Below are positions 54,126 to 61,847 of a stretch of 64,000 bases of DNA, piece after piece (positions within the stretch are counted from its first letter, which is position 1; each line of letters begins with the position of its first letter). This DNA comes from Clostridia bacterium (GTDB taxonomy: Bacteria > Bacillota > Clostridia > Monoglobales > Monoglobaceae): assembly GCA_017456605.1 (NCBI GenBank), contig JAFTJA010000007.1:1-64000 (forward strand). Reading direction: 5' to 3'. Under the pieces are notes generated by a model, which made no database searches, had not been told where the DNA came from, and saw only the letters and a list, made by a program, of their open reading frames with translations. Position numbers and translations under genes: made by a program.

Positions 54126-55034
54126 TTAAAAGCTCACCGTCATTGCTCCCAAAAGTATGGGCAACGTTTCACGATAAATCTTTGGGAACTGTGACACCGG
54201 AAGCGGGTTTTGTCCCTCTCCCACCTCCACCGTAAAGCCCACGCGGCGGAATTCATCCACAAACCAGTCTTTGTAACCGCCGTATGAGGCAATCCCCTCG
54301 GTGCGGTCAATCCGGTAAGGCGAAATTTTTTCAAAAGCCTGAGCGATTTTGAGTGAAATCGGCGGTTCTTTCCCCTGAAAGCCGTGGTATATCACTTTTC
54401 CCTGACTATGGAACGCTATTGTCATTTTGAAGTTGTGTTCACGGGTAAAGCGCACAAGTGCCCGGCTTTCCGGCTCGGAATATGGCACTTCTCCCGAATA
54501 CCGCGTGGGGCCCGGCCCGAAAATTCCGTATTCCTTTTCCATTTTCTTTGACATTTCCCACATTCCGTCATAGTTGTGGTTGAGGTCAACACCCCGGGCG
54601 TTTGCCTGCCACCTGCCGAAATCCGCCGAGCCGTTGAACTTTATCAACTGATTTTTAAGTTCAGCGCTCAGCTCGTCGGGAAGTCCCTTTGTCGCCAGAT
54701 CCACCCCGTCAGGATTCACCATTGGCACTATATACAATGAAGTTTTTTTGCTCAAAGCAACCGGCAAAAAGCCGCCTAGCCCTGCATTTCTTTGTTCAGC
54801 CGCGAGAAAATCCTTGGCAAACCGCATAAGAATTTGTGCTGTTATCCATTCCATACCATGATGCGCCCCGTTGAACGAAATGTGGTTTTCGCCACGCCCC
54901 AGCCTTATGTAAAAAAGCTCTTTCCCCCATACCGACTTTCCTATGCTGCCCCATTCCAGGTCTGGAAAGTTTTTTGCTAGCCAGTTTATATCCGCCTTTA
55001 GCATTTCGTGAGTATATGCCATATCTTTTTTCAT
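54126..55034 (-). CDS. M14 family zinc carboxypeptidase
   Basis: 302 aa. Zinc ligands in FNGAHHGMEWI (HxxE, about 56-66) and AFHSQG (His, about 206), with RGVDLNHNYDGMW in the substrate pocket and catalytic Glu in FTVEVGEGQNPLP. It resembles gamma-D-glutamyl-meso-diaminopimelate peptidases that trim peptidoglycan stem peptides. No signal peptide or LysM domain is present, so it probably acts in the cytoplasm (murein peptide recycling) or mother cell. ATG 55034 with GGGAG. Confidence 0.88.
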   Translation of the reverse strand: MKKDMAYTHEMLKADINWLAKNFPDLEWGSIGKSVWGKELFYIRLGRGENHISFNGAHHGMEWITAQILMRFAKDFLAAEQRNAGLGGFLPVALSKKTSLYIVPMVNPDGVDLATKGLPDELSAELKNQLIKFNGSADFGRWQANARGVDLNHNYDGMWEMSKKMEKEYGIFGPGPTRYSGEVPYSEPESRALVRFTREHNFKMTIAFHSQGKVIYHGFQGKEPPISLKIAQAFEKISPYRIDRTEGIASYGGYKDWFVDEFRRVGFTVEVGEGQNPLPVSQFPKIYRETLPILLGAMTVSF

Positions 55035-55236
55035 AAAAATCAACTCCCTGACATTCTAAGAAATCATCTCTTAAAATATATGATGAACGGGAAAAAGTAT
55101 TCGCGTCTTGATTTTTGGGACTATCCGAAAAAACACCCTCGTTTGCGCAAAGCAAGCCCAACAATCTTGCAACAGAAAAATGAACAACAGAAAAAAGAGC
55201 CCTCTTGATGTAGAATAACATCAGGAGGGTTTTGTT

Positions 55237-55368
55237 ATGCCAAGAAGCTGCAGACACATAAGTAATTATGAAAACGAAATATTAGAATTAGAAGCAAAAG
55301 GCTATCTGAATACATCAACTTTTACAACTATTATCGCATTTAAACAAAATAATACTGACTCCGCTTGA
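55237..55368 (+). pseudogene. IS3-like transposase orfA remnant
   Basis: 43 codons starting MPRSCRHISNYENEILELEA, which resembles the N-terminus of small helix-turn-helix orfA proteins of IS3-type elements, then lost homology and stop. AGGAGGG precedes the ATG. The rest of the transposase is gone. Judged from memory of the family, so moderate confidence. Confidence 0.5.
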
Positions 55369-55456
55369 AAAACGAAGTCAGTATGTTACTTAAAACCAAA
55401 TTTTCTGCACCAAGCAGGCTTTTTTGTACTGTCAGCACAACTTGGGACAGTTCATT
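55237..55456 (+). mobile_element. Degraded insertion sequence fragment
   Basis: Contains the orfA remnant and, at its right side, TGGGACAGTTCA, whose complement TGAACTGTCCCA resembles an IS3-family terminal repeat. A hairpin CTGACTCCG / CGAAGTCAG lies between. No left end is recognisable. The remaining intergenic sequence (55035-55236 and 55457-55542) shows nothing firm apart from a hairpin with stem TGATGT / ACATCA near 55205-55230. Confidence 0.45.
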
Positions 55457-55542
55457 ATGCTTCAAGGCTTTTAAATTTAAATTTGTATGAAAATTGATTT
55501 TCCCCTATGGGAGGACTCTTTTGGGTAGCCTTTTTTTACATT

Positions 55543-57402
55543 TTAATCCTCAAGATAGATAATGCTGTGAATATCAAGCTTCTTCAGTTTGACCTTTGTA
55601 CAATTCTCGCCGTATTCCACCTCGAATTCTTCTCCCAAAGGCATTGTGACCTTTTTGCATGGTCTTTTTATAAGCACTTCTATATCATAAATAGGTGCAA
55701 CCTCATCATATATCACCACTTCAAGGCGCTGACGGCTTTGATTCATATTCATAAGGTTTACGAATATACCATTCTCGCACTGTTGCATTGAAATATCAAT
55801 CATCTTGCGGTTTATTTCAATAACAGGACTTGCAAGCTTTGTAAGAACTTTCTTGAGAAGATTTGTTATTATATAGCTTCTTCCAAAAGCATACTCTGTC
55901 GCATAATTATAAGGAATAAAGGCGATTTTTCCCTTTTCCAGACTTTCAATGCGGTATGCCGGAACAAGTTCATCACGCAAGTCGCCGTTTGAATAAAGCA
56001 TCTCATCCCCGACCTTAAGGTCAACAATGTCCACAGGATGCGGGTCTACCGCCACAGGATTTACTGACATAAAGCATCCGTCATCATCAAGGACATACGC
56101 ACCATCAACCGATTTCACTTCGCCAAAATCAAACCCACAGAGCTTGCCAAACTGGCTGCAGCACTCGGCACCTGCGATCAACAGATTGCCGCCGTCTTTT
56201 GCATAATCAAGGAGCTTATTTTTGATTTCATCGCTGATATATTCCCACTCGGGGACAATGACGATTTCATAATTTTCGAGTGTATCAATCTGATATTCAG
56301 GAATTATATTTGTTGTATACTGAGCATCCAAAATCGCATGCGGCATCTGCTCCATAGGTTTTCCCATGCCCGCTCTTACGAAAATCTTATTCTTTTTGTA
56401 AAACGTTTCTAAAGATGCAAACACACCCACCTGAGAAATAAGTTTTTTCTCAAAGTTTATTTCTCTTGCACGCACAAACTCAGCGAGCTTGCGAAGCTTG
56501 GGGCTTCTGTTTCGTCTTGCGCTGCCGTCACGGTTTTGAGTAGTATACAACTGAAAACCACCGCCCAGCATCAAAACCGCAGCAGCCTCCTGGCAGAGCT
56601 GTACCAGGGGCTTTTCAGCAAAATGCGTCCACTCAAAGCCCCAAGCCATCAAATCCCAGGGCTTATTCTGCATCGCCATACTGCGGCCCTCAATGCGCGC
56701 GGTGTGCACACTGTCATTGTGGTTATAGTCACCTGAAAGAAAATCTACATCAACCACCGGCTTTTCCAGCATGCCGCTGGTATACATCCAGTTGCTGGCA
56801 ACCTTAAAACCAGGAGCAAACTTGTGAAGTTCCTCCGCATAATGTTGTACATATTTATAAAAAGCCTCACGCATTAACTGCTTGTGCTCTTCCTCAGTGA
56901 TACCCTCCCAAAGATGTGGTTTTGCATTTTCAGAAAAGTCACGGTCAACCGCCCAGCAGTCGCCGTCAACCCAGATGCCGCTGATGCCGTATTCGGTAAT
57001 CATTTCTTTGACTTGCGGAATAAGCAATTCGTCACAATACTTTCCAAAAAGGCTTGCACGTCCCCTTGATTCACCATTTTCGTCGATTGCAGCTTCCTCG
57101 GGATTTGCCTCTACATATCTTCCGTCCCACACCCCTGAGTAATGGACATAAAGGGGCGTATTGGTCTTCTTTGCGACATCACTCCACACCCTCAAGTTGT
57201 CCGATTTGATATTCGGCGCCTGATAGCCAACTTTTGTGGGATAGCTGCTGTTTCCCTCATGTCCTTTTGAGTCGCACTGGATAAAATCCGGTTTGGCCTC
57301 GTTTATGTACCATTCAATGTCCTCAGGAACAGTTCTTGTTCCTACCTCTTCATCCCCTGCATGAAAATCAAAATGTAATCCGAAAAAACGCTTGTGCTCC
57401 AC
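55543..57402 (-). CDS. Putative glycoside hydrolase with GATase-like domain
   Basis: 619 aa, no signal peptide. The N-terminal TIM-barrel-like half (FGLHFDFHAGDEEVG, FIQCDSKGHEG, YVHYSGVWDGRY, ISGIWVDGDCWA, WGFEWTHFAEKP) resembles hypothetical glycosyl-hydrolase families related to alpha-L-fucosidases and GH42. Residues about 340-480 look like a beta-galactosidase trimerisation/GATase-like domain (VIVPEWEYISDEIKNKL, GGNLLIAGAE), then beta domains. Catalytic residues are not certain; the Asp of WVDGD is a candidate. GTG start at 57402 with GGAGG. An orphan gene with no sugar transporter nearby. Confidence 0.7.
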   Translation of the reverse strand: MEHKRFFGLHFDFHAGDEEVGTRTVPEDIEWYINEAKPDFIQCDSKGHEGNSSYPTKVGYQAPNIKSDNLRVWSDVAKKTNTPLYVHYSGVWDGRYVEANPEEAAIDENGESRGRASLFGKYCDELLIPQVKEMITEYGISGIWVDGDCWAVDRDFSENAKPHLWEGITEEEHKQLMREAFYKYVQHYAEELHKFAPGFKVASNWMYTSGMLEKPVVDVDFLSGDYNHNDSVHTARIEGRSMAMQNKPWDLMAWGFEWTHFAEKPLVQLCQEAAAVLMLGGGFQLYTTQNRDGSARRNRSPKLRKLAEFVRAREINFEKKLISQVGVFASLETFYKKNKIFVRAGMGKPMEQMPHAILDAQYTTNIIPEYQIDTLENYEIVIVPEWEYISDEIKNKLLDYAKDGGNLLIAGAECCSQFGKLCGFDFGEVKSVDGAYVLDDDGCFMSVNPVAVDPHPVDIVDLKVGDEMLYSNGDLRDELVPAYRIESLEKGKIAFIPYNYATEYAFGRSYIITNLLKKVLTKLASPVIEINRKMIDISMQQCENGIFVNLMNMNQSRQRLEVVIYDEVAPIYDIEVLIKRPCKKVTMPLGEEFEVEYGENCTKVKLKKLDIHSIIYLED

Positions 57403-57530
57403 AAAAATACCTCCATCTTGTTTGAAATAGAATTCATTGTTTATTCATCCTACTTGAATATAGCAAATTTTGCCTCCAAAGTCAAGGCTTTTCGCCCTGA
57501 ATTGAGGCGGATTTTTTGTCTTTTCGCATG

Positions 57531-57559
57531 TTGACTTTTCATTTTGGCTGTGGTAGACT
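57531..57559 (+). promoter_or_regulatory. Sigma-A promoter for the DMT transporter
   Basis: TTGACT (57531-57536), a 17-nt spacer, TAGACT (57554-57559), 32 nt before the start codon. Confidence 0.6.
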
Positions 57560-57591
57560 TTTCTTGAAATGAAGATAAGGGGTTTTAAAAG

Positions 57592-58470
57592 ATGCTAGTT
57601 GTAGTTTTTATCATTTTTGTCCTATCAGGGATGCTTAATTCTGCTTTGTCAAAAAAATTCCAACAATCCTTTTCCGCTGACTTCACACACTTTATATCAT
57701 ATAACTTTGTCAATGCAGCCTTTGCCTGTGTTTACTTTTTCATTGCGAGCGGGTTTTCCTTCAAAGCAAATTTTACAACATTTCTGTTTGCTGTCTTATT
57801 TGCATTGGTAGTAATTGCATCTGTGGTTCTTGGCATTCTTTCATTGTCCGTAACCTCCATCGCTATGCGTGGTATTGTAACAACTGCTGGCTCCACAGTT
57901 TTGCCGTCGCTTTTCGGAATTCTGGTGCTCAACGAGCCCTCTTCTTTAATTCTTTATCTTTCGCTGATTTTACTCGTTGTCGCAAGCTTAATTCCAAATT
58001 TACCTCTGAAAAAGTCCAATTCCGGTTTTGCACCACTGATTTTTTCTTTGCTTTTTTTAGTTTCGGGACTTGCGGTTATTGTAGAAAAGCTTTATACCCT
58101 AACCCCCGGGGTAGTAAGCTCCGCAACGTTTTTCCTGCTGACAAATGTCGTGACGTTTCTCATTTGTGGCACAGTTCTTTTGATTAAATTCCTCATCCAT
58201 CCTCACTCGAGGAAAGCAATTTTGAAACCTTTTTCAAAAAAACAATATATAAATATCGCCTTGCAAACCGCCACCTCAAACCTCTCGTCACTTATGACTC
58301 TTTTTCTCCTTTCGCGAATTGATGTTTCGGTTTTTGCAATAATCTCATCTTCTTTGGGCATTTTGTCAGGAGCATTCCTTTCAAAATTTGTTTTTAAAGA
58401 ACCTATGCTCGCCAAAAACTGGGTTGCAGTCATCCTGGTTCTTGTTTCTATTTTTTTGAACGTTCAATAA
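57592..58470 (+). CDS. EamA/DMT family transporter
   Basis: 292 aa, about ten helices in two repeats typical of drug/metabolite transporters; LSVTSIAMRGIVTTAGSTVLPSLFGILVLNEP ends the first half in style, and ISSSLGILSGAFLSKFVFKEP closes the second. (The first stretch is quoted in parts: AMRGIVTTAGSTVLPSLFG.) The substrate cannot be inferred. ATG 57592 with AAGGGG. Single gene with its own promoter and terminator. Confidence 0.82.
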   Translation: MLVVVFIIFVLSGMLNSALSKKFQQSFSADFTHFISYNFVNAAFACVYFFIASGFSFKANFTTFLFAVLFALVVIASVVLGILSLSVTSIAMRGIVTTAGSTVLPSLFGILVLNEPSSLILYLSLILLVVASLIPNLPLKKSNSGFAPLIFSLLFLVSGLAVIVEKLYTLTPGVVSSATFFLLTNVVTFLICGTVLLIKFLIHPHSRKAILKPFSKKQYINIALQTATSNLSSLMTLFLLSRIDVSVFAIISSSLGILSGAFLSKFVFKEPMLAKNWVAVILVLVSIFLNVQ

Positions 58471-58473
58471 ATC

Positions 58474-58494
58474 AAAAAACACGATAGTGTTTTT
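58474..58494 (+). terminator. Terminator after the DMT transporter
   Basis: Stem AAAACAC / GTGTTTT with GATA loop; the T-run forms part of the stem. Short but well placed 3 nt past the stop. The stretch 58497-58670 that follows contains no gene I can support. Confidence 0.6.
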
Positions 58495-58670
58495 ACCTAA
58501 GCCGCAGGTCGCAGGAAAAAGCACTCAGCCCAAGCGCCTTTGCCTCCCCTTGTGCCGAAGGCACTCTCGCAAAAGGTTGATAGTGAAACAAAGGCGTTAT
58601 GAGCGCGTTTACAAGTGAATAGCCGACTTGAACGTGACCTTTTGCGAAAAAGGAGCAGCAACGGAGCATA

Positions 58671-58703
58671 TAAAAAATGACCACTTATAAAAGTGGTCAT
58701 TTT
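58671..58703 (-). terminator. Terminator of tRNA-Thr
   Basis: Minus strand: stem AATGACCACTT / AAGTGGTCATT with a 4-nt loop and then TTTTA. 25 nt beyond the tRNA 3' end. Confidence 0.8.
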
Positions 58704-58728
58704 GATTGCAGCGCAGTTTGCTGCGACG

Positions 58729-58804
58729 TGGAGCTTGTGACGGGACTCGAACCTGCGACCTGCGCATTACGAATGCGCTGCACTACCAACTGTGCTACAC
58801 AAGC
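58729..58804 (-). tRNA. tRNA-Thr (anticodon CGT)
   Basis: Minus-strand cloverleaf: acceptor GCTTGTG / CACAAGC, D arm with AGTTGGTAG, anticodon stem GCGCA / TGCGC around TTCGTAA (anticodon CGT, reading ACG), T arm GCAGG-TTCGAGT-CCCGT. CCA is encoded (58729-58731 on the plus strand as TGG). Confidence 0.95.
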
Positions 58805-58823
58805 AAAAATATATAACATCCAA

Positions 58824-58852
58824 AGTATACTACACCAAACGACTTTTGTCAA
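58824..58852 (-). promoter_or_regulatory. Sigma-A promoter for tRNA-Thr
   Basis: Minus strand: TTGACA (58847-58852), a 17-nt spacer, TATACT (58824-58829). Confidence 0.8.
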
Positions 58853-58884
58853 GAATTTATCGCCCCTTTGCAACTTATTTTTTG

Positions 58885-58914
58885 TTGACGCATACTCTCA
58901 TTTTGTGCTAAAAT
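58885..58914 (+). promoter_or_regulatory. Sigma-A promoter for ppx
   Basis: TTGACG (58885-58890), an 18-nt spacer, TAAAAT (58909-58914), 35 nt before the start. It lies back to back with the tRNA-Thr promoter. Confidence 0.65.
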
Positions 58915-58949
58915 ATATAAAAATCCTTTTTAAAGAGAGAGGTTTCAGG

Positions 58950-59873
58950 ATGCAAAAACTTGCAATAATCGACCTTGGCTCAAATTCTGTAAGAATGAGC
59001 CTTTTTGAAATAAATACCGACCTCACATTCCGGCAGACCGCCGCCTATCGGAGTATGATAAAGCTCAGCGAGGGAATGACGGAAGATATGTGTCTTAAAA
59101 GCGAAGCACAACTCCGTGCAATAAAGGCTCTGATTGAATACAAAAACATTCTTGCCCAAAAGGGCATCACTAGTGTTCGTGCTGTTGCCACAGCTGCCGT
59201 ACGAAAAGCAAAAAATGGAAAACAGTTCCTCTCGTCTGTCAAAGAACTCACCGGAATAATCGTAGAAATCATAGACGGCGAAACAGAGGCCCGTCTTGAC
59301 TGCCTGGCAGTCAGCCACACTCTTAGTATAAAAGATGCCGTTATCTGCGACATCGGCGGCGGCAGCACAGAATTTATCGCCTTCAAAAACGGCGAAATGC
59401 TGTCCCCTGCCATAAGCATCCCCATGGGCTCACGTTCTCTGTTTGAAACATTTTTTTGGGAGGGCGAAACCCCCGATGCTATCAGACAGGCAACCACCTT
59501 TGTGAAAGAACAGCTTGAAAGCATACCGTGGCTCCTTAAGATGCAAAACGCACCCATAGCGGGTATTGGCGGAACACTGCGCGCCCTTGCAAAATATCAC
59601 TTGGCTGACGAAAGTTCAAATCCCATCAAAAACCACGAAATTCAAGCCCCCGAAATCGACGCACTTTTCGACACAATAAAAACCACACCAACAGTCCAAC
59701 GCAGCACCTTTGCCGGTATCGGCAAAGAGCGATGCGACATAATCCTCGCCGGACTTCTTCCTCTTATGGAGCTGAAATCTCTCACGAATTCGCCTCGGCT
59801 CATTGTTTCAGACGTGGGCGTAAGAGAAGGTCTTCTTCTTGACTTTCTTGCCTCCCGCCAAACAAGCGAATAA
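58950..59873 (+). CDS. ppx: Ppx/GppA family exopolyphosphatase
   Basis: 307 aa, the short two-domain form of the Ppx/GppA (actin-like ATPase) family. LAIIDLGSNSVRMSLFEI (about 4-21), VRAVATAAVRKAKNG, CDIGGGSTEFIAF (about 133-145), AGIGGTLRALAKY and the C-terminal VREGLLLDFL. It hydrolyses polyphosphate ends or pppGpp; which one is not decidable. ATG 58950 with GAGAGAGG. Its long upstream open frame crosses the tRNA and is not coding. Confidence 0.93.
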   Translation: MQKLAIIDLGSNSVRMSLFEINTDLTFRQTAAYRSMIKLSEGMTEDMCLKSEAQLRAIKALIEYKNILAQKGITSVRAVATAAVRKAKNGKQFLSSVKELTGIIVEIIDGETEARLDCLAVSHTLSIKDAVICDIGGGSTEFIAFKNGEMLSPAISIPMGSRSLFETFFWEGETPDAIRQATTFVKEQLESIPWLLKMQNAPIAGIGGTLRALAKYHLADESSNPIKNHEIQAPEIDALFDTIKTTPTVQRSTFAGIGKERCDIILAGLLPLMELKSLTNSPRLIVSDVGVREGLLLDFLASRQTSE

Positions 59874-59923
59874 AAATTCCCAAACCTTCAAAAACTACCC
59901 AAAAAGTTTTTGGAGGTTTTTGT

Positions 59924-60280
59924 ATGCTGAAAAAATATCTGAAGCCCGTCACCATCGGCTTTACCACGGGAATCTTAAACGGCCTTTTCGGGGCGGGAGG
60001 CGGTTCGGTGCTTGTTCCTCTAATGGAAAAGTTTCTAAAAATTGACGAACACAAATCCCACGCCACAGCAATCCCCGTAATTCTCCTTATGTCAGCAGTG
60101 AGCTCCTTTCTTTATGTCAAACGAGGCTTTTTTGATTTTCGCATCTGGCTTTTTGTATCAATCGGAGGTGTGGTGGGCGGCTTTTGGGGAGCAAAATTTC
60201 TGAAAAAAGTCCCCAAAAAATGGCTCAAAATCGGCTTTGGTGCAATAATCTGCGTCACCGCCGCAAAAATGATTTTCTAA
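59924..60280 (+). CDS. TSUP (TauE/SafE-like) half transporter 1
   Basis: 118 aa, about four helices. GILNGLFGAGGGSVLVPLM (about 16-34) and HATAIPVILLMSAVSSFLY are the signature of TauE/SafE sulfite/sulfonate-type anion exporters, but the protein is half the usual length of about 250 aa. The next gene encodes a matching half. The two probably assemble as a heterodimer. Preceded by GGAGG. Confidence 0.85.
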   Translation: MLKKYLKPVTIGFTTGILNGLFGAGGGSVLVPLMEKFLKIDEHKSHATAIPVILLMSAVSSFLYVKRGFFDFRIWLFVSIGGVVGGFWGAKFLKKVPKKWLKIGFGAIICVTAAKMIF

Positions 60281-60293
60281 GGAGGGAAAGACT

Positions 60294-60656
60294 TTGACAA
60301 ATATTTTAATCGGCTTTGCCAGCGGAATAATCAGCGGCATGGGCATTGGCGGCGGCGCAATTTTAATCCCCCTCATCACTATATTTGAAAACGTCAGCCA
60401 GCAAATGGCCCAGGGCATAAACCTCACCTATTTTATTCCCACAGCAATCATCGCGAGTATAGTCCATATAAAAAACAAAAGCATTGACCTGAGAACCGCC
60501 GCAATCTTAGGCATTTCAGGGCTACCGGGAGCAATCATCGGCTCTTTCTGCGCAACAGCTGTCCACGGCGACACCCTCAGGCGGATGTTTGGATTTTTCC
60601 TGCTTTTGATTGGAATTTATGAAATATATAAAGGTTTTACCCAGAGCCACAAGTAG
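60294..60656 (+). CDS. TSUP (TauE/SafE-like) half transporter 2
   Basis: 120 aa, four helices. GFASGIISGMGIGGGAILIP and GLPGAIIGSFCATAV repeat the TSUP signature. TTG start at 60294, preceded by AAGGAGGG, 13 nt after its partner. Each half has its own start, ribosome binding site and stop, so this is a real two-gene arrangement rather than a frameshift. Confidence 0.85.
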   Translation: MTNILIGFASGIISGMGIGGGAILIPLITIFENVSQQMAQGINLTYFIPTAIIASIVHIKNKSIDLRTAAILGISGLPGAIIGSFCATAVHGDTLRRMFGFFLLLIGIYEIYKGFTQSHK

Positions 60657-60685
60657 AATTTGTTAAAAAATAATCAATTTTCTTA

Positions 60686-60714
60686 TTGACGCGGGAGTGA
60701 AAAAGTTATATACT
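60686..60714 (+). promoter_or_regulatory. Sigma-A promoter for serC-serA
   Basis: TTGACG (60686-60691), a 17-nt spacer, TATACT (60709-60714), 39 nt before serC. Confidence 0.75.
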
Positions 60715-60753
60715 ATTATCAATAACGATTTTTAATAATAAGGAGTGTTTTTT

Positions 60754-61833
60754 ATGAACAGAGTGTACAATTTTTCCGCAGGACCCTCAATGCTTCCCCT
60801 TGAGGTTCTTGAGCAGGCAGCAGCCGAAATGACAAATTATAACGGCTCCGGTATGTCCGTTATGGAAATGAGTCACCGTTCCCCTGTTTATGATGAAATA
60901 ATCAAACAGACCGAGGCAGATTTCAGAACACTTATGAATATCCCTGACAACTACAAGGTGCTCTTTCTCCAGGGCGGTGCATCAACACAGTTTGCTGCAG
61001 TCCCCTTAAACCTTATGAAAACGGGAAAAGCAGACTACGTTGTTTCAGGTCAGTTCTCAGGCAAAGCTTTCAAAGAAGCTAAAAAATACGGCGACGCAAG
61101 GTGCATTGCAACATCCGAAGACAAAACCTTCAGTTACATACCCGAAATTACACCCGATATGGTACGTGCGGACGCTGATTACGTTCACGTTTGCTACAAC
61201 AACACCATCTTCGGCACAAAATATCCCGAAGTTCCAAACGTTGGCGACAAGGTTCTGGTTGCTGATATGTCATCATGCATCACAAGCGAGCCGGTTGACG
61301 TTACAAAATTCGGCGTTATCTATGCAGGTGCACAGAAGAACATGGCTCCCGCAGGTCTCACCGTTGTTATCATCCGTGAGGACCTTATGGGAAATGCCCG
61401 CGAAGATATCCCCACAATGCTTGACTACAAGACAATGGCAGATAATGACTCTATGTACAACACGCCTCCCTGCTATGCGATTTACGTTGCAGGTCTTGTT
61501 TACAAATGGGCACTCAAGAACGGCGGTCTTGACGCAATGAAAGAAAGAAACGAAAAGAAAGCTGCTCTTCTTTATGACTTCCTTGACAATTCAAAACTCT
61601 TCAAAGCGACAGCTGAGAAGAAATACCGTTCAATGATGAACGTATGCTTTGTTACAGGCGATGCTGACCTTGACAAAAAGTTCTGCAAGGAAGCGGCAGA
61701 CGCAGGCTTCGTAAACCTCAAAGGCCACAGGTCAGTTGGCGGTATGCGTGCAAGCATCTACAACGCTATGCCAACAGAAGGCGTCCAGGCTCTTGTTGAG
61801 TTTATGAAGAAATTTGAGGCAGAAAACGCCTAA
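60754..61833 (+). CDS. serC: Phosphoserine aminotransferase SerC
   Basis: 359 aa, class V PLP aminotransferase. RVYNFSAGPSMLPLEVLEQA start, GASTQFAAVPLNLM (about 75-88), and the PLP lysine in YAGAQKNMAPAGL (about residue 195). It makes phosphoserine from phosphohydroxypyruvate made by SerA encoded next. ATG 60754 with AAGGAG. Confidence 0.97.
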   Translation: MNRVYNFSAGPSMLPLEVLEQAAAEMTNYNGSGMSVMEMSHRSPVYDEIIKQTEADFRTLMNIPDNYKVLFLQGGASTQFAAVPLNLMKTGKADYVVSGQFSGKAFKEAKKYGDARCIATSEDKTFSYIPEITPDMVRADADYVHVCYNNTIFGTKYPEVPNVGDKVLVADMSSCITSEPVDVTKFGVIYAGAQKNMAPAGLTVVIIREDLMGNAREDIPTMLDYKTMADNDSMYNTPPCYAIYVAGLVYKWALKNGGLDAMKERNEKKAALLYDFLDNSKLFKATAEKKYRSMMNVCFVTGDADLDKKFCKEAADAGFVNLKGHRSVGGMRASIYNAMPTEGVQALVEFMKKFEAENA

Positions 61834-61847
61834 GGAGGATTTCTAAA

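Noticed and set aside
55080-55208. Small plus-strand open frame upstream of the IS remnant
   Set aside because: No ribosome binding site, overlaps a hairpin, and no recognisable features.
58497-58700. Two overlapping minus-strand open frames downstream of tRNA-Thr
   Set aside because: They cross the tRNA terminator and lack ribosome binding sites; treated as noncoding.
58677-58949. N-terminal extension of ppx
   Set aside because: It runs antisense through tRNA-Thr; the ATG at 58950 has a ribosome binding site and matches family starts.
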